A stretch of 64,000 bases of DNA from NCBI GenBank assembly GCA_041595875.1, contig JBFHJN010000004.1:1-64000 (forward strand), in the 5' to 3' direction. The notes under the pieces are model-generated. The model saw only the letters and a program-made list of their open reading frames with translations, ran no database searches and was not told where the DNA came from. This document shows positions 1 through 7,020 of this stretch, piece by piece (positions within the stretch are counted from its first letter, which is position 1; each line of letters starts with the position of its first letter). Origin of the DNA: UBA2279 sp041595875 (GTDB taxonomy: Bacteria; Actinomycetota; Coriobacteriia; Anaerosomatales; Anaerosomataceae). The translations under genes and the position numbers were made by a program.

Positions 1-1349
1 AGGACCATTCCGGGAGTCTGCGCAGACTCCCGGACGATCGCCAGAGCAGACATCGTCCTGTCTATGGCCCTCAACCCGTCACGATACGCGATGGCCTCCT
101 CGTAACGTTGTGCTCCCGCCGCAGCCTCACGCAGACCCTGCAGCGAGGCTCTGAAGCTCTCAGCCTCACCGTCCACGGCCCTGAGGGCTGCCTCGATTCG
201 GTCCCTGTACGCCTCGACCGTGGTGCCTCCGTCGCAGGGGTGCGGACAGGTTCCATTCTCACGGTAGGGACAGGGCCTCAGCGCAGACACATCGTCCAGG
301 CGACGGATGCACCGACGGAGACCGAAATGGGTCCTCAGCGTGTGCGCCAGCGTCTCGGCGGCCCAATGGTTGGTCAGCGGACCGATGTTCACGCCGGTGG
401 CATACCGGCGACTTGTGACGCGCAGGCGCGGGAAGCGGGATGCGGTGTCAGCATGTATGTAGGTGGCGTTTCGGCCACGCTCCTGATCATGATCCAGGCG
501 AGGGTGGTAGCGCAGCGAGAGACGACTCTCAAGGAGCTGTGCGTCCAGGGCGGAGGCGCACACCACGTGATCGATGCGTTCGGTGAGCACTGCCGGGTGG
601 TCAGAGTCAGGATCGACCGGCGAGTAGAAATAGCTCCGCACTCGCGTACGCAGGCTCTTCGCGCGGCCTATGTGCAGGACTCCACTATCTGCGCCGCGCA
701 TTATGTAGACACCGGACGCATCGGGAAGATGGGTGGCTAGCACCAGTTTTCGTGCCAGATTGCCCTGAAGCGCAAGACCGCTGAAGCGAGCGACCTGTCC
801 GGCCGTCTCCATCCCACGTGACGTGAGCTCCGTGATCATCTCGCACCAGATCTCGGCAGTTGCCATCGCGTCAGTGGGCGCACGGTGATCAGGCACGGTC
901 TCCACGCCATATGCCCGTGCGAGCTCTCTCAGGTTGTAGCGATCGAATTCGGGATGCAGGCGCCGCGCCAGCACGAGCGTGTCCAGGACCGGTCGGGGGA
1001 AGGGGAGCCCCCAGGCCCTTTCGGCCTCGTAATCAAGGAATCCCAGGTCGAAGCGGTGGTTATGGGCGACCAGCACCGCATCAGCCGCAAACTCGCGAAA
1101 ACGACGCATCACCGCGGTGACATCGTCCGCATCTTCGACCATTGCCTGGTCAATGCCTGTGAGATGCACGATAGCCGTCGGGATAGGCTCTGCCGGTCGA
1201 ACCAGCTCGCCGAACTTGGACACGACGACGCCCGAACGGATGCGCGCGGCACCGATCTCGATGATGCTGTTGGTGCCCGGGCGACAGCCGGTCGTTTCGA
1301 TGTCGACGGTGACGAAATCGCCGTCTAGGAGTGAGGTTCCTGCTAGCAT
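1..1349 (-). CDS. DEDDh exonuclease (DnaQ/PolIII epsilon-like) fused to UvrC-like GIY-YIG domain, partial
   Basis: Seen: about 449 residues; the C-terminus runs off the left edge. The ATG at 1349 is the first possible start because an in-frame TAG directly precedes it. Residues 12-175 carry a complete DEDDh 3'-5' exonuclease site: D16 and E18 (VDIETTG), D101 (HNHRFDLGFL), H155 and D160 (DHRAPTDA). From about residue 205 it resembles the UvrC N-terminal nuclease: GVYIM at 213, then LHIGRAKSLRTRVRSYF, where the usual YIG/YVG tyrosine is His226, then the LLESRL segment. Further on, four cysteines (LRRC, then C..ENGTC..HPC) match the UvrC cysteine cluster. Known: such exonuclease-UvrC fusions are typical of Actinomycetota and are thought to act in DNA repair, processing or damage response rather than replication proofreading. 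Inferred: a repair nuclease. The gene is divergent from the next one. Confidence 0.88.
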   Translation of the reverse strand, partial: MLAGTSLLDGDFVTVDIETTGCRPGTNSIIEIGAARIRSGVVVSKFGELVRPAEPIPTAIVHLTGIDQAMVEDADDVTAVMRRFREFAADAVLVAHNHRFDLGFLDYEAERAWGLPFPRPVLDTLVLARRLHPEFDRYNLRELARAYGVETVPDHRAPTDAMATAEIWCEMITELTSRGMETAGQVARFSGLALQGNLARKLVLATHLPDASGVYIMRGADSGVLHIGRAKSLRTRVRSYFYSPVDPDSDHPAVLTERIDHVVCASALDAQLLESRLSLRYHPRLDHDQERGRNATYIHADTASRFPRLRVTSRRYATGVNIGPLTNHWAAETLAHTLRTHFGLRRCIRRLDDVSALRPCPYRENGTCPHPCDGGTTVEAYRDRIEAALRAVDGEAESFRASLQGLREAAAGAQRYEEAIAYRDGLRAIDRTMSALAIVRESAQTPGMV

Positions 1350-1511
1350 CTATGAGGCCAGTCATGGGTAGAAGTATGTCCGCTCATGCTATCACGAGCA
1401 GTGAGACGTTCGCATGTGTTGCCCATCACGGCGAAGCCCCGTAGCATGTGGTTGAGTTGATTCGATGGGCTGAGTCTCAGTTGTCTTCCCAACCTCGAAG
1501 GTGGATGCGAC

Positions 1512-2513
1512 ATGGCGTTCTTCCTTGTTGATCGCGACCGCGCAGATGCGTCCCTACGTCTGTTGGCTACCAAGTCCTTCTCTACCCGGGAGGAAGCGCT
1601 TGCGGCGCTACAGGGACTCATAACCGCCCAGGACAGCGACTCTCGAGACGTGTTCGTCTGCGACCTGGACACAGCCACCCCCGTCCTGTTCGTCGCCCAG
1701 CCGGTCAGCACTCCTCCTTTGGACGAACCCTTGCCGGATGAGCCGTCAGACGACCCCGTGGCCGAGGATCCAGCCAATGAAACGCCTGAATCGCCGGCCG
1801 AGGAGCAGCCTGTAGCAGAAGATCTGGACGATGTGGCGGTCGAGCCGGAGGAGATCGAGACGGAGTCTATCGTCTCGGAAGAGTCCGCTCCAGCAGGCGT
1901 GGGGCTTGCTGACGCATTGCGCCGCGCGACGAACTCGCTTGAATCCGAGGGAATCGTGGCGCCTGAGTCGATCCCTGCACTGGTCGTTCCTGAGCCGCCC
2001 GCAGAGGAGGCTCCCACCGAGCTCTCGGCAGCGATCGCGTCATTGGGCATCGAAATGCCCGAGCCCGATTTCGAGCCCGAGATCGACGAGGATGCAGACC
2101 AGGCGGCCACCACTGAATGGCCATGGGCAAATGTCTCGCAGGTCGATGTGGAGGAGGCTCCTGAGGCCGAGGCCATCATCGAGGCCGAGGGTGAAGTTCC
2201 TGAGGAGATCGAACTCGAGGGTGAAGTTCCTGAGGAGATCGAACTCGAGGGTGAAGTTCCTGAGGAGATCGAACTCGAGGGTGAAGTTCCTGAGGAGATC
2301 GAACTCGACGACGAGATAGTCGAGCAGAGCCTGCCTGATGCGTCACCCGTTGTGGAGCCCGCTGTTGCAGAAGTCGCTCCCAAAGCCTATGAGCCCGGTG
2401 AGATACAGCTGGATGCCTACACCTGTGACGATTGTGTCTATGCCAATACCTGTCCGAAGGCTGGCTCCAGCAATCCGGCTGAGTGCGGCAGCTTCCAATG
2501 GAAGTCCGTATAG
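1512..2513 (+). CDS. Unrecognised acidic repeat protein with C-terminal Cys4 motif
   Basis: I do not recognise a named family. Seen: 333 residues, ATG preceded by the Shine-Dalgarno-like AAGGTGGA. The first ~70 residues look globular (MAFFLVDRDRADASLRLLAT and on). Residues ~75-285 are a long Glu/Pro/Ala/Val-rich acidic stretch, very likely disordered, with four perfect copies of EGEVPEEIEL at residues 226-265. The last ~35 residues are a compact cysteine module, CDDCVYANTC then C after a Pro/Ser linker and a final FQWKSV, with spacing C-x2-C-x6-C-x11-C. This could bind zinc or an Fe-S cluster. No signal peptide or membrane segment is visible, so it is probably cytoplasmic. It lies 78 nt upstream of the chelatase gene, with a hairpin/promoter between, so co-function with the chelatase is only a guess. 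Confidence 0.8.
   Translation: MAFFLVDRDRADASLRLLATKSFSTREEALAALQGLITAQDSDSRDVFVCDLDTATPVLFVAQPVSTPPLDEPLPDEPSDDPVAEDPANETPESPAEEQPVAEDLDDVAVEPEEIETESIVSEESAPAGVGLADALRRATNSLESEGIVAPESIPALVVPEPPAEEAPTELSAAIASLGIEMPEPDFEPEIDEDADQAATTEWPWANVSQVDVEEAPEAEAIIEAEGEVPEEIELEGEVPEEIELEGEVPEEIELEGEVPEEIELDDEIVEQSLPDASPVVEPAVAEVAPKAYEPGEIQLDAYTCDDCVYANTCPKAGSSNPAECGSFQWKSV
2187..2306 (+). repeat. Perfect 4 x 30-bp in-frame tandem repeat
   Basis: Four identical 30-bp units at 2187, 2217, 2247 and 2277, each encoding EGEVPEEIEL. No synonymous difference separates the copies, which points to recent duplication by slippage or unequal crossing-over. Copy number can change in steps of ten residues without breaking the frame. 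Confidence 0.97.
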
Positions 2514-2533
2514 CTGCCTATATGTTGCTGACA

Positions 2534-2571
2534 TTGACGGCCTGACTACCATATAGTGTAGTTGGGCCGTC
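2534..2571 (+). promoter_or_regulatory. Candidate promoter overlapping a 14-bp dyad, upstream of the chelatase gene
   Basis: TTGACG (2534-2539), a 17-nt spacer and TGTAGT (2557-2562) resemble a sigma-70 promoter. A dyad, GACGGCCTGACTAC (2536-2549) against GTAGTTGGGCCGTC (2558-2571) with an 8-nt AT-rich loop, covers it. As RNA all 14 pairs form, two of them G-U. It could be a terminator for the upstream gene (no U-tract follows) or an operator over the chelatase promoter. The sequence does not decide. Confidence 0.45.
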
Positions 2572-2591
2572 ACTATCTTGAGGGGTTGCTG

Positions 2592-4565
2592 ATGTCGCAC
2601 GTCGACCGGCACAGATTCCCGTTCTCGGCGATCGTTGGTCAAGAGGCGCTGAAGACCGCCCTGCTGTTGAACGCCGTCGACCCTCGCGTTGGAGGCGTTC
2701 TCATCCGGGGCCAGAAGGGAACAGCCAAGTCCACCGCCGTCCGAGCACTGGCTGGCGTGCTACCGCCTTTCGATGTCATCGACGGCTGCAGGTACGGTTG
2801 CGACCCCAAGGACCCGCGCAACTGGTGCCCGGATTGCTCCGGGGCCGAGACGGTCCACGACGTCTCCAGTCGCAGACCCAATATGGTGGACCTCCCTGTG
2901 TCAGCCACCGAGGATCGCGTCGTGGGCACGCTTGACCTCGAGCACGCGCTCAAGTCCGGCGAGCGCCGATACGAGCCCGGTCTTCTCGCCGATGCGAACC
3001 GTGGCATCCTCTACGTGGATGAAGTGAACCTTCTTGATGATCACCTCGTCGATACTCTCCTGGATGCGGCGGCAAGCGGCGTGAACGTGGTCGAGCGGGA
3101 AGGCGTCCGCTTCCAGCACCCGGCGCGATTCATCCTTGTGGGCACCATGAACCCCGAAGAGGGGGAGTTGCGGCCGCAGCTGCTCGACAGATTCGGGCTA
3201 TGCGTGGACGTGGAGGGCATCTCGGAACCGGGAGCCCGCGTGGAGATAATGAAACGGCGTCGGGCGTTCGAAGACGACCCCGATGGCTTCGTGGACCGTT
3301 GGGAGCCAGCCGAGCTTGCGCTGGGCGAGAGGATCGCTCGTGCGCAGCGGCGGATAGCCGACGTTGAGCTGGATGACGATCTGATGCTCCTCATCGCCTC
3401 CGTATGTGCCCGTATCGGCGTGGACGGTCACCGGGCGGATCTCACCATGGCGCGTGCAGCGGCCGCCTACGCCTTGCTGCACGAGGGCAACGAGGTCACT
3501 GCCGCCGACATCCGACATGTCGCTCCGATGGTCCTGGCGCACCGCCTCAAGAAGACCCCCTTTGAGCAGGACCGTTTCGACCAGGAGCAGATCGCCGCGA
3601 TGATGAGCTCCGGTGGGAGCGGCGCGGACAAGGACGGGGAGAGCGAAACGCAGACACAACCCGGTGCTGCGGGCGACGGAGACTCCACGATCGAGATCCT
3701 CCAACGCTCCGCGGTCGAAGCTCCCGGCGTGGACGGCCCGGGATGGGATATCTCCACTCCGCTGTCGCTCGACCTGGACCGTGTGCGACGTTCCCATGGC
3801 GGGAAACGCCAGGAGACCACTTCAGATGACCGGAGAGGTCGCTATGTGCGTGCGGAGACGCCCAGGCCCGGCGATACCCCCGATATCGCCCTGGACGCGA
3901 CCATACGAGCGTCCGCGCCCTTCCAGTCCATGCGGGAAGGCGATATGGCCATCAAGATCGAGCCTTCTGACGTCCGGAACAAGGTGCGGCGTCGGCGTGT
4001 AGGAGCTTCTATCGTCTTCTGCGTGGATGCGAGCGGCTCTATGGGAGCGCAGAACCGGATGGAGATCGCGAAGGCAGCCGTTCTCGAGCTGCTCGTCGAC
4101 GCCTATCAGCGCCGTGACCGGGTAGGGCTGGTCGCGTTCCGCGGTGAGGGAGCGGATCTGGTCCTCTCGCCGACCGCAAGCGTGGAGCTTGCTCAGCTGA
4201 AACTGCGGACGTTGCCCACAGGAGGGGCCACTCCGCTGGCACATGGCATCTTGCGGTCCCTCGAAGTGCTCGAGCTTGAGACCCGCCGCAACGACGACGT
4301 CATTCCCTGGCTCGTTCTTGTCACAGACGGACGCGGCAATGTCGGAGTGGACGGCGGACTCGGTTCAGAGGATGCCAAGACAGCTGCTCAGAAGCTGCGC
4401 GATGCGCGGGTCAACACCATCGTGATCGATACGACGCATGCCGCCAGAAGCGGTGCATCCGGCCGCGAGATAGCACAAGCCGCCGGGGGAGAGTACGTCC
4501 GGCTGGCATCGCTGGATGGCGGGACTCTCAGCGTGATCGTGAGAGAGCGTCTGCGTACGGCCTGA
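2592..4565 (+). CDS. Fused I/D-type metal chelatase subunit (AAA+ ATPase plus von Willebrand A domain)
   Basis: Seen: 657 residues from ATG 2592, chosen because GAGGGG lies just upstream; a TTG at 2562 would only add ten residues. The N-terminal AAA+ module has Walker A GQKGTAKST (residues 40-48), a cysteine insertion (GCRYGC..NWCPDC, about 64-82), Walker B ILYVDEVNLLDD (about 139-150) and GTMNPEEGELRPQLLDRFG. A polar linker rich in Gly/Asp/Glu follows (about 337-430). The C-terminal vWA domain starts with the MIDAS motif DASGSMG (about 478). Known: this ChlI-ChlD fusion is usually annotated as the ATPase subunit of a magnesium or cobalt chelatase that drives metal insertion into tetrapyrroles together with a large CobN/ChlH subunit. 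No such partner or other porphyrin/cobalamin gene is in the window, so the substrate is unknown; cobalt is the more likely choice in a non-photosynthetic host. Confidence 0.88.
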   Translation: MSHVDRHRFPFSAIVGQEALKTALLLNAVDPRVGGVLIRGQKGTAKSTAVRALAGVLPPFDVIDGCRYGCDPKDPRNWCPDCSGAETVHDVSSRRPNMVDLPVSATEDRVVGTLDLEHALKSGERRYEPGLLADANRGILYVDEVNLLDDHLVDTLLDAAASGVNVVEREGVRFQHPARFILVGTMNPEEGELRPQLLDRFGLCVDVEGISEPGARVEIMKRRRAFEDDPDGFVDRWEPAELALGERIARAQRRIADVELDDDLMLLIASVCARIGVDGHRADLTMARAAAAYALLHEGNEVTAADIRHVAPMVLAHRLKKTPFEQDRFDQEQIAAMMSSGGSGADKDGESETQTQPGAAGDGDSTIEILQRSAVEAPGVDGPGWDISTPLSLDLDRVRRSHGGKRQETTSDDRRGRYVRAETPRPGDTPDIALDATIRASAPFQSMREGDMAIKIEPSDVRNKVRRRRVGASIVFCVDASGSMGAQNRMEIAKAAVLELLVDAYQRRDRVGLVAFRGEGADLVLSPTASVELAQLKLRTLPTGGATPLAHGILRSLEVLELETRRNDDVIPWLVLVTDGRGNVGVDGGLGSEDAKTAAQKLRDARVNTIVIDTTHAARSGASGREIAQAAGGEYVRLASLDGGTLSVIVRERLRTA

Positions 4566-4570
4566 GAGGC

Positions 4571-4913
4571 GCGGAGTGGGCCTGTAAGCCGGATTCTGTC
4601 GTGGACGACCATCTATCTGGGACCGCCGTCGCCGACGGCCTCACGCGGGCATACCCGAGCGAAGACCGGGCCGGTCATGCCGCTCCTATTCGCCCTTGCT
4701 CCAGGTGGGGTTTGCCAAGCCGCCACGTTGCCGTGACGCTGGTGCGCTCTTACCGCACCTTTTCAGCTCTCCTCCCGGCTTTCGCCAGGGGGGTTTCCTT
4801 TTCTGTGGCACTTTCCGTCGCGTCGCCGCGCCCTGCCGTTAGCAGGCACCCTGCCCTATGGAGTCCGGACTTTCCTCACGTCTTGCGACGCGCGGTCGCC
4901 CGGCCCACTCCGC
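4571..4913 (-). ncRNA. rnpB: RNase P RNA (bacterial type A)
   Basis: On the minus strand the 5' end GCGGAGTGGGC pairs with the 3' end GCCCACTCCGC (helix P1). The signature GAGGAAAGTCCGGACTCC follows near the 5' end, then a GGGCAGGGTGCC segment, and the 3' part contains AGAATCCGGCTTACAGGCCC. Length is about 343 nt, normal for type A. It is the catalytic RNA of RNase P, which matures tRNA 5' ends. It lies between the convergent chelatase gene and glnS. Confidence 0.96.
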
Positions 4914-4918
4914 ACGTC

Positions 4919-4924
4919 ATTGTA
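4919..4924 (-). promoter_or_regulatory. Candidate -10 box of the RNase P RNA gene
   Basis: TACAAT on the minus strand ends 5 nt before the predicted 5' end of the RNase P RNA, so transcription could begin at the mature end. No clear -35 box is present; instead the dyad CAGGTAACCTG sits just upstream. Confidence 0.45.
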
Positions 4925-4987
4925 GCAGGTTACCTGCCGGTTTCGGGCGCAAGATGACCATGGTGACCAGGGTGAACACGCAGCTTC

Positions 4988-6679
4988 TTATGCGGTGGTC
5001 TGCGCCCGTTTTCTCGCCCAAGAATCTTTGAGGGTGAGCGTCCGGTTGAAGACAGGAGCGGCGCCCGTTGACTCAGGATCGACACAGAAGTAGCCGAGCC
5101 GCTCGAACTGAACGGTCTCACCTATGGCGGTGTCGGCAAGGACCTTCTCGACAAGGCTGTCTCGCAGGACGGTCTCAGATTCAGGATCGACGTCATCGAA
5201 CAGGTCGCGTCCATCGGATCCGGGGAACGGACTCGCGAACAGGTGCTTGTAGAGTCGGACCTCGGCGGGTACCGCGTGATCGGCCGAGAGCCAGTGCAGA
5301 GTCGCCTTGGGTTTGCGATCGTCCGGTGCCGCACCGCCGCGCGTTGCGGGATCGTAGGTGCACCGCAGTTCGATCACATCGCCGTTCTCGTCCTTCACGA
5401 CCTCGTTGCACGTGATGAAGTACGCCGAGCGAAGCCGGACCTCGCGACCGGGGGCGAGCCTGAAGAACTTCTTGGGAGGATCCTCCATGAAGTCATCGCG
5501 TTCGATCCACAGCTCTCGAGAGAAGGGCACCTTACGAGTCCCGGCAGACGGGTTCTCCGGGTTGTTCACAACGTCCATCTCTTCGGTCTGGTCGACAGGG
5601 TAGTTCTCGATGACGACTTTGAGCGGATCGAGCACGGCGAAGCGTCGTAGTGCCGTGCGGTTCAGTACACCGCGCACCGCGTGCTCGAGCATCTCCACCT
5701 CAACGACGCTGTCGGCGCGTGCGACGCCGATCATGCCGGCGAAGTCACGGATACCTTCGGCAGGGAAGCCACGGCGCCGGATGCCTGCAAGGGTGGGCAT
5801 ACGGGGGTCGTCCCAACCGCGAACGAAACCCTCTTTGACCAGCTTGAGGAGCACACGCTTGGAAAGGACCGTGTGCGTCAGGTTCAGCCGGGCGAACTCG
5901 TACTGGTGCGGGGTCGAGGGAACCGGCAGGTTCTCGATGAACCAGTCGTAGAGAGGGCGGTGGTCTTGGAACTCAAGCGTGCAGATCGAATGCGTGATCC
6001 CCTCGATCGCGTCGGACTGACCGTGGGCGAAGTCGTAGGAGGGGTAGACGCACCATGCGTCGCCGGTGCGCGGGTGGGTGGCGTGCAAGATCCGGTAGAT
6101 CACCGGGTCGCGGAAGTTGATGTTGCCCGAGGTCATGTCGATCTTGGCGCGCAGCACGCGCGAGCCATCGGGGAACTCACCCGCACGCATGCGCGTGAAC
6201 AGGTCGAGGTTCTCCTCGGCGGATCGGGTGCGATACGGGCTCTCCCGGCCGGGTTCGGTCAGCGTGCCACGGTATTCGCGGATCTGTTCGGCGGTGAGGT
6301 CATCGACGTAGGCTTTGCCCTCTCCGATGAGATAGACCGCCCACTCGTAGAGCTGCTCGAAGTAGTCGCTGGTGTGGTAGAGGTGCTCACCCCAGTCGAA
6401 GCCGAGCCACTGCACATCGGCCTTGATGGCGTCTATGTACTCCTGCTCCTCCTTGACCGGGTTGGTGTCGTCAAACCTCAGGTGGCAACGCCCGGAGAAC
6501 TCGGCGGAGATGCCGAAGTTGAGGCAGATGGACTTCGCGTGCCCGATGTGAAGGTAGCCGTTCGGCTCCGGAGGAAAGCGTGTCACGACCCCTGCGACGT
6601 GGTTGTCACGCAGGTCGGCAGCGACTATATCGCGGATGAAGTCGCTCTTCTCGGATGGTGATGTGTTTTGTGTGTCCAT
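4988..6679 (-). CDS. glnS: Glutaminyl-tRNA synthetase
   Basis: Charges tRNA-Gln directly with glutamine in the cytoplasm. Seen: 563 residues from ATG 6679; an in-frame GTG at 6697 is possible but neither start has a strong Shine-Dalgarno. Class I signatures are present: RFPPEPNGYLHIGHAKS (HIGH at about 44-47) and VLSKR (KMSKS equivalent, about 270). The C-terminal half has the two beta-barrel anticodon-binding domains, ending in FNRTLTLKDSW. Length fits bacterial GlnRS (~550). Known: many Actinomycetota and Firmicutes lack GlnRS and use GluRS plus GatCAB, so a GlnRS here is informative. It follows tRNA-Gln, tRNA-Glu and gltX on the same strand, but a terminator at 6722-6775 separates it from the tRNAs. 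Confidence 0.96.
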   Translation of the reverse strand: MDTQNTSPSEKSDFIRDIVAADLRDNHVAGVVTRFPPEPNGYLHIGHAKSICLNFGISAEFSGRCHLRFDDTNPVKEEQEYIDAIKADVQWLGFDWGEHLYHTSDYFEQLYEWAVYLIGEGKAYVDDLTAEQIREYRGTLTEPGRESPYRTRSAEENLDLFTRMRAGEFPDGSRVLRAKIDMTSGNINFRDPVIYRILHATHPRTGDAWCVYPSYDFAHGQSDAIEGITHSICTLEFQDHRPLYDWFIENLPVPSTPHQYEFARLNLTHTVLSKRVLLKLVKEGFVRGWDDPRMPTLAGIRRRGFPAEGIRDFAGMIGVARADSVVEVEMLEHAVRGVLNRTALRRFAVLDPLKVVIENYPVDQTEEMDVVNNPENPSAGTRKVPFSRELWIERDDFMEDPPKKFFRLAPGREVRLRSAYFITCNEVVKDENGDVIELRCTYDPATRGGAAPDDRKPKATLHWLSADHAVPAEVRLYKHLFASPFPGSDGRDLFDDVDPESETVLRDSLVEKVLADTAIGETVQFERLGYFCVDPESTGAAPVFNRTLTLKDSWARKRAQTTA

Positions 6680-6721
6680 GGTCGCCGAGGATAGCACACT
6701 GGACAGCGTGGCGCACCGAGT

Positions 6722-6775
6722 GAAAGAAGAACGGCCCCACCCGATCCGGATACATGTATCCGCAGGTGGAGCCGT
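6722..6775 (-). terminator. Rho-independent terminator after the tRNA-Gln/tRNA-Glu unit
   Basis: On the minus strand ACGGCTCCACC pairs with GGTGGGGCCGT (one C-A mismatch), around an inner perfect palindrome GGATACATGTATCC. The run TTCTTCTTTC follows. It ends the tRNA unit upstream of glnS. Confidence 0.75.
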
Positions 6776-6784
6776 GTAGTTCTC

Positions 6785-6860
6785 TGGTAGCCCGTACGGG
6801 ATTCGAACCCGTGATCTCCGCCTTGAGAGGGCGGTGTCCTAACCGCTAGACGAACGGGCC
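6785..6860 (-). tRNA. tRNA-Glu (anticodon CUC)
   Basis: 76 nt including encoded CCA. Cloverleaf: acceptor GGCCCGT/ACGGGCT (first pair G-U), D arm GTCT/GGAC, anticodon stem CCGCC/GGCGG with loop CTCTCAA (anticodon CTC), variable AGATC, T arm ACGGG-TTCGAAT-CCCGT, discriminator A. It reads GAG codons. Confidence 0.96.
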
Positions 6861-6865
6861 AAGCT

Positions 6866-6941
6866 TGGCTGGGGTGCTAGGGCTCGAACCTAGACTCTTC
6901 GGAACCAGAATCCGACGTGTTGCCAGTTACACCACACCCCA
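6866..6941 (-). tRNA. tRNA-Gln (anticodon CUG)
   Basis: 76 nt including encoded CCA. Acceptor TGGGGTG/CACCCCA, D arm GTGT/ACAC, anticodon stem TCGGA/TCCGA with loop TTCTGGT (anticodon CTG), variable AGAGT, T arm CTAGG-TTCGAGC-CCTAG, discriminator G. It reads CAG and is the substrate of the nearby glnS product. It precedes tRNA-Glu by 5 nt in the same transcript. Confidence 0.96.
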
Positions 6942-6974
6942 GTTCGCGCATGCGCTGCCTGGGCGCGAGACGGT

Positions 6975-7003
6975 ATGCTACCGAGCGTCCGCGCGTGTGT
7001 CAA
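6975..7003 (-). promoter_or_regulatory. Strong candidate promoter of the tRNA-Gln/tRNA-Glu unit
   Basis: Minus strand: consensus -35 TTGACA, exactly 17 nt spacer, -10 TAGCAT. The expected start lies about 27 nt before tRNA-Gln. It sits just beyond the gltX stop codon, so the tRNAs do not depend on gltX transcription. Confidence 0.75.
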
Positions 7004-7020
7004 GCCATCTCATCGTACGT

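Noticed and set aside
2187..2306. 30-bp repeats as a CRISPR array
   Set aside because: The copies are directly adjacent with no spacers, keep the reading frame and lie inside a coding region; no cas gene is near.
1343..2383. Ser/Gly-rich 346-residue reading frame on the minus strand
   Set aside because: It is the antisense shadow of the acidic repeat gene, which has a ribosome site and a plausible cysteine domain.
2592..4565. Magnesium chelatase for chlorophyll synthesis
   Set aside because: No pigment genes around; the I/D fusion type is common in non-photosynthetic bacteria.
5681..6661. 326-residue frame opposite glnS
   Set aside because: Mirror of GlnRS codons in high-GC DNA; no ribosome site or recognisable motif.
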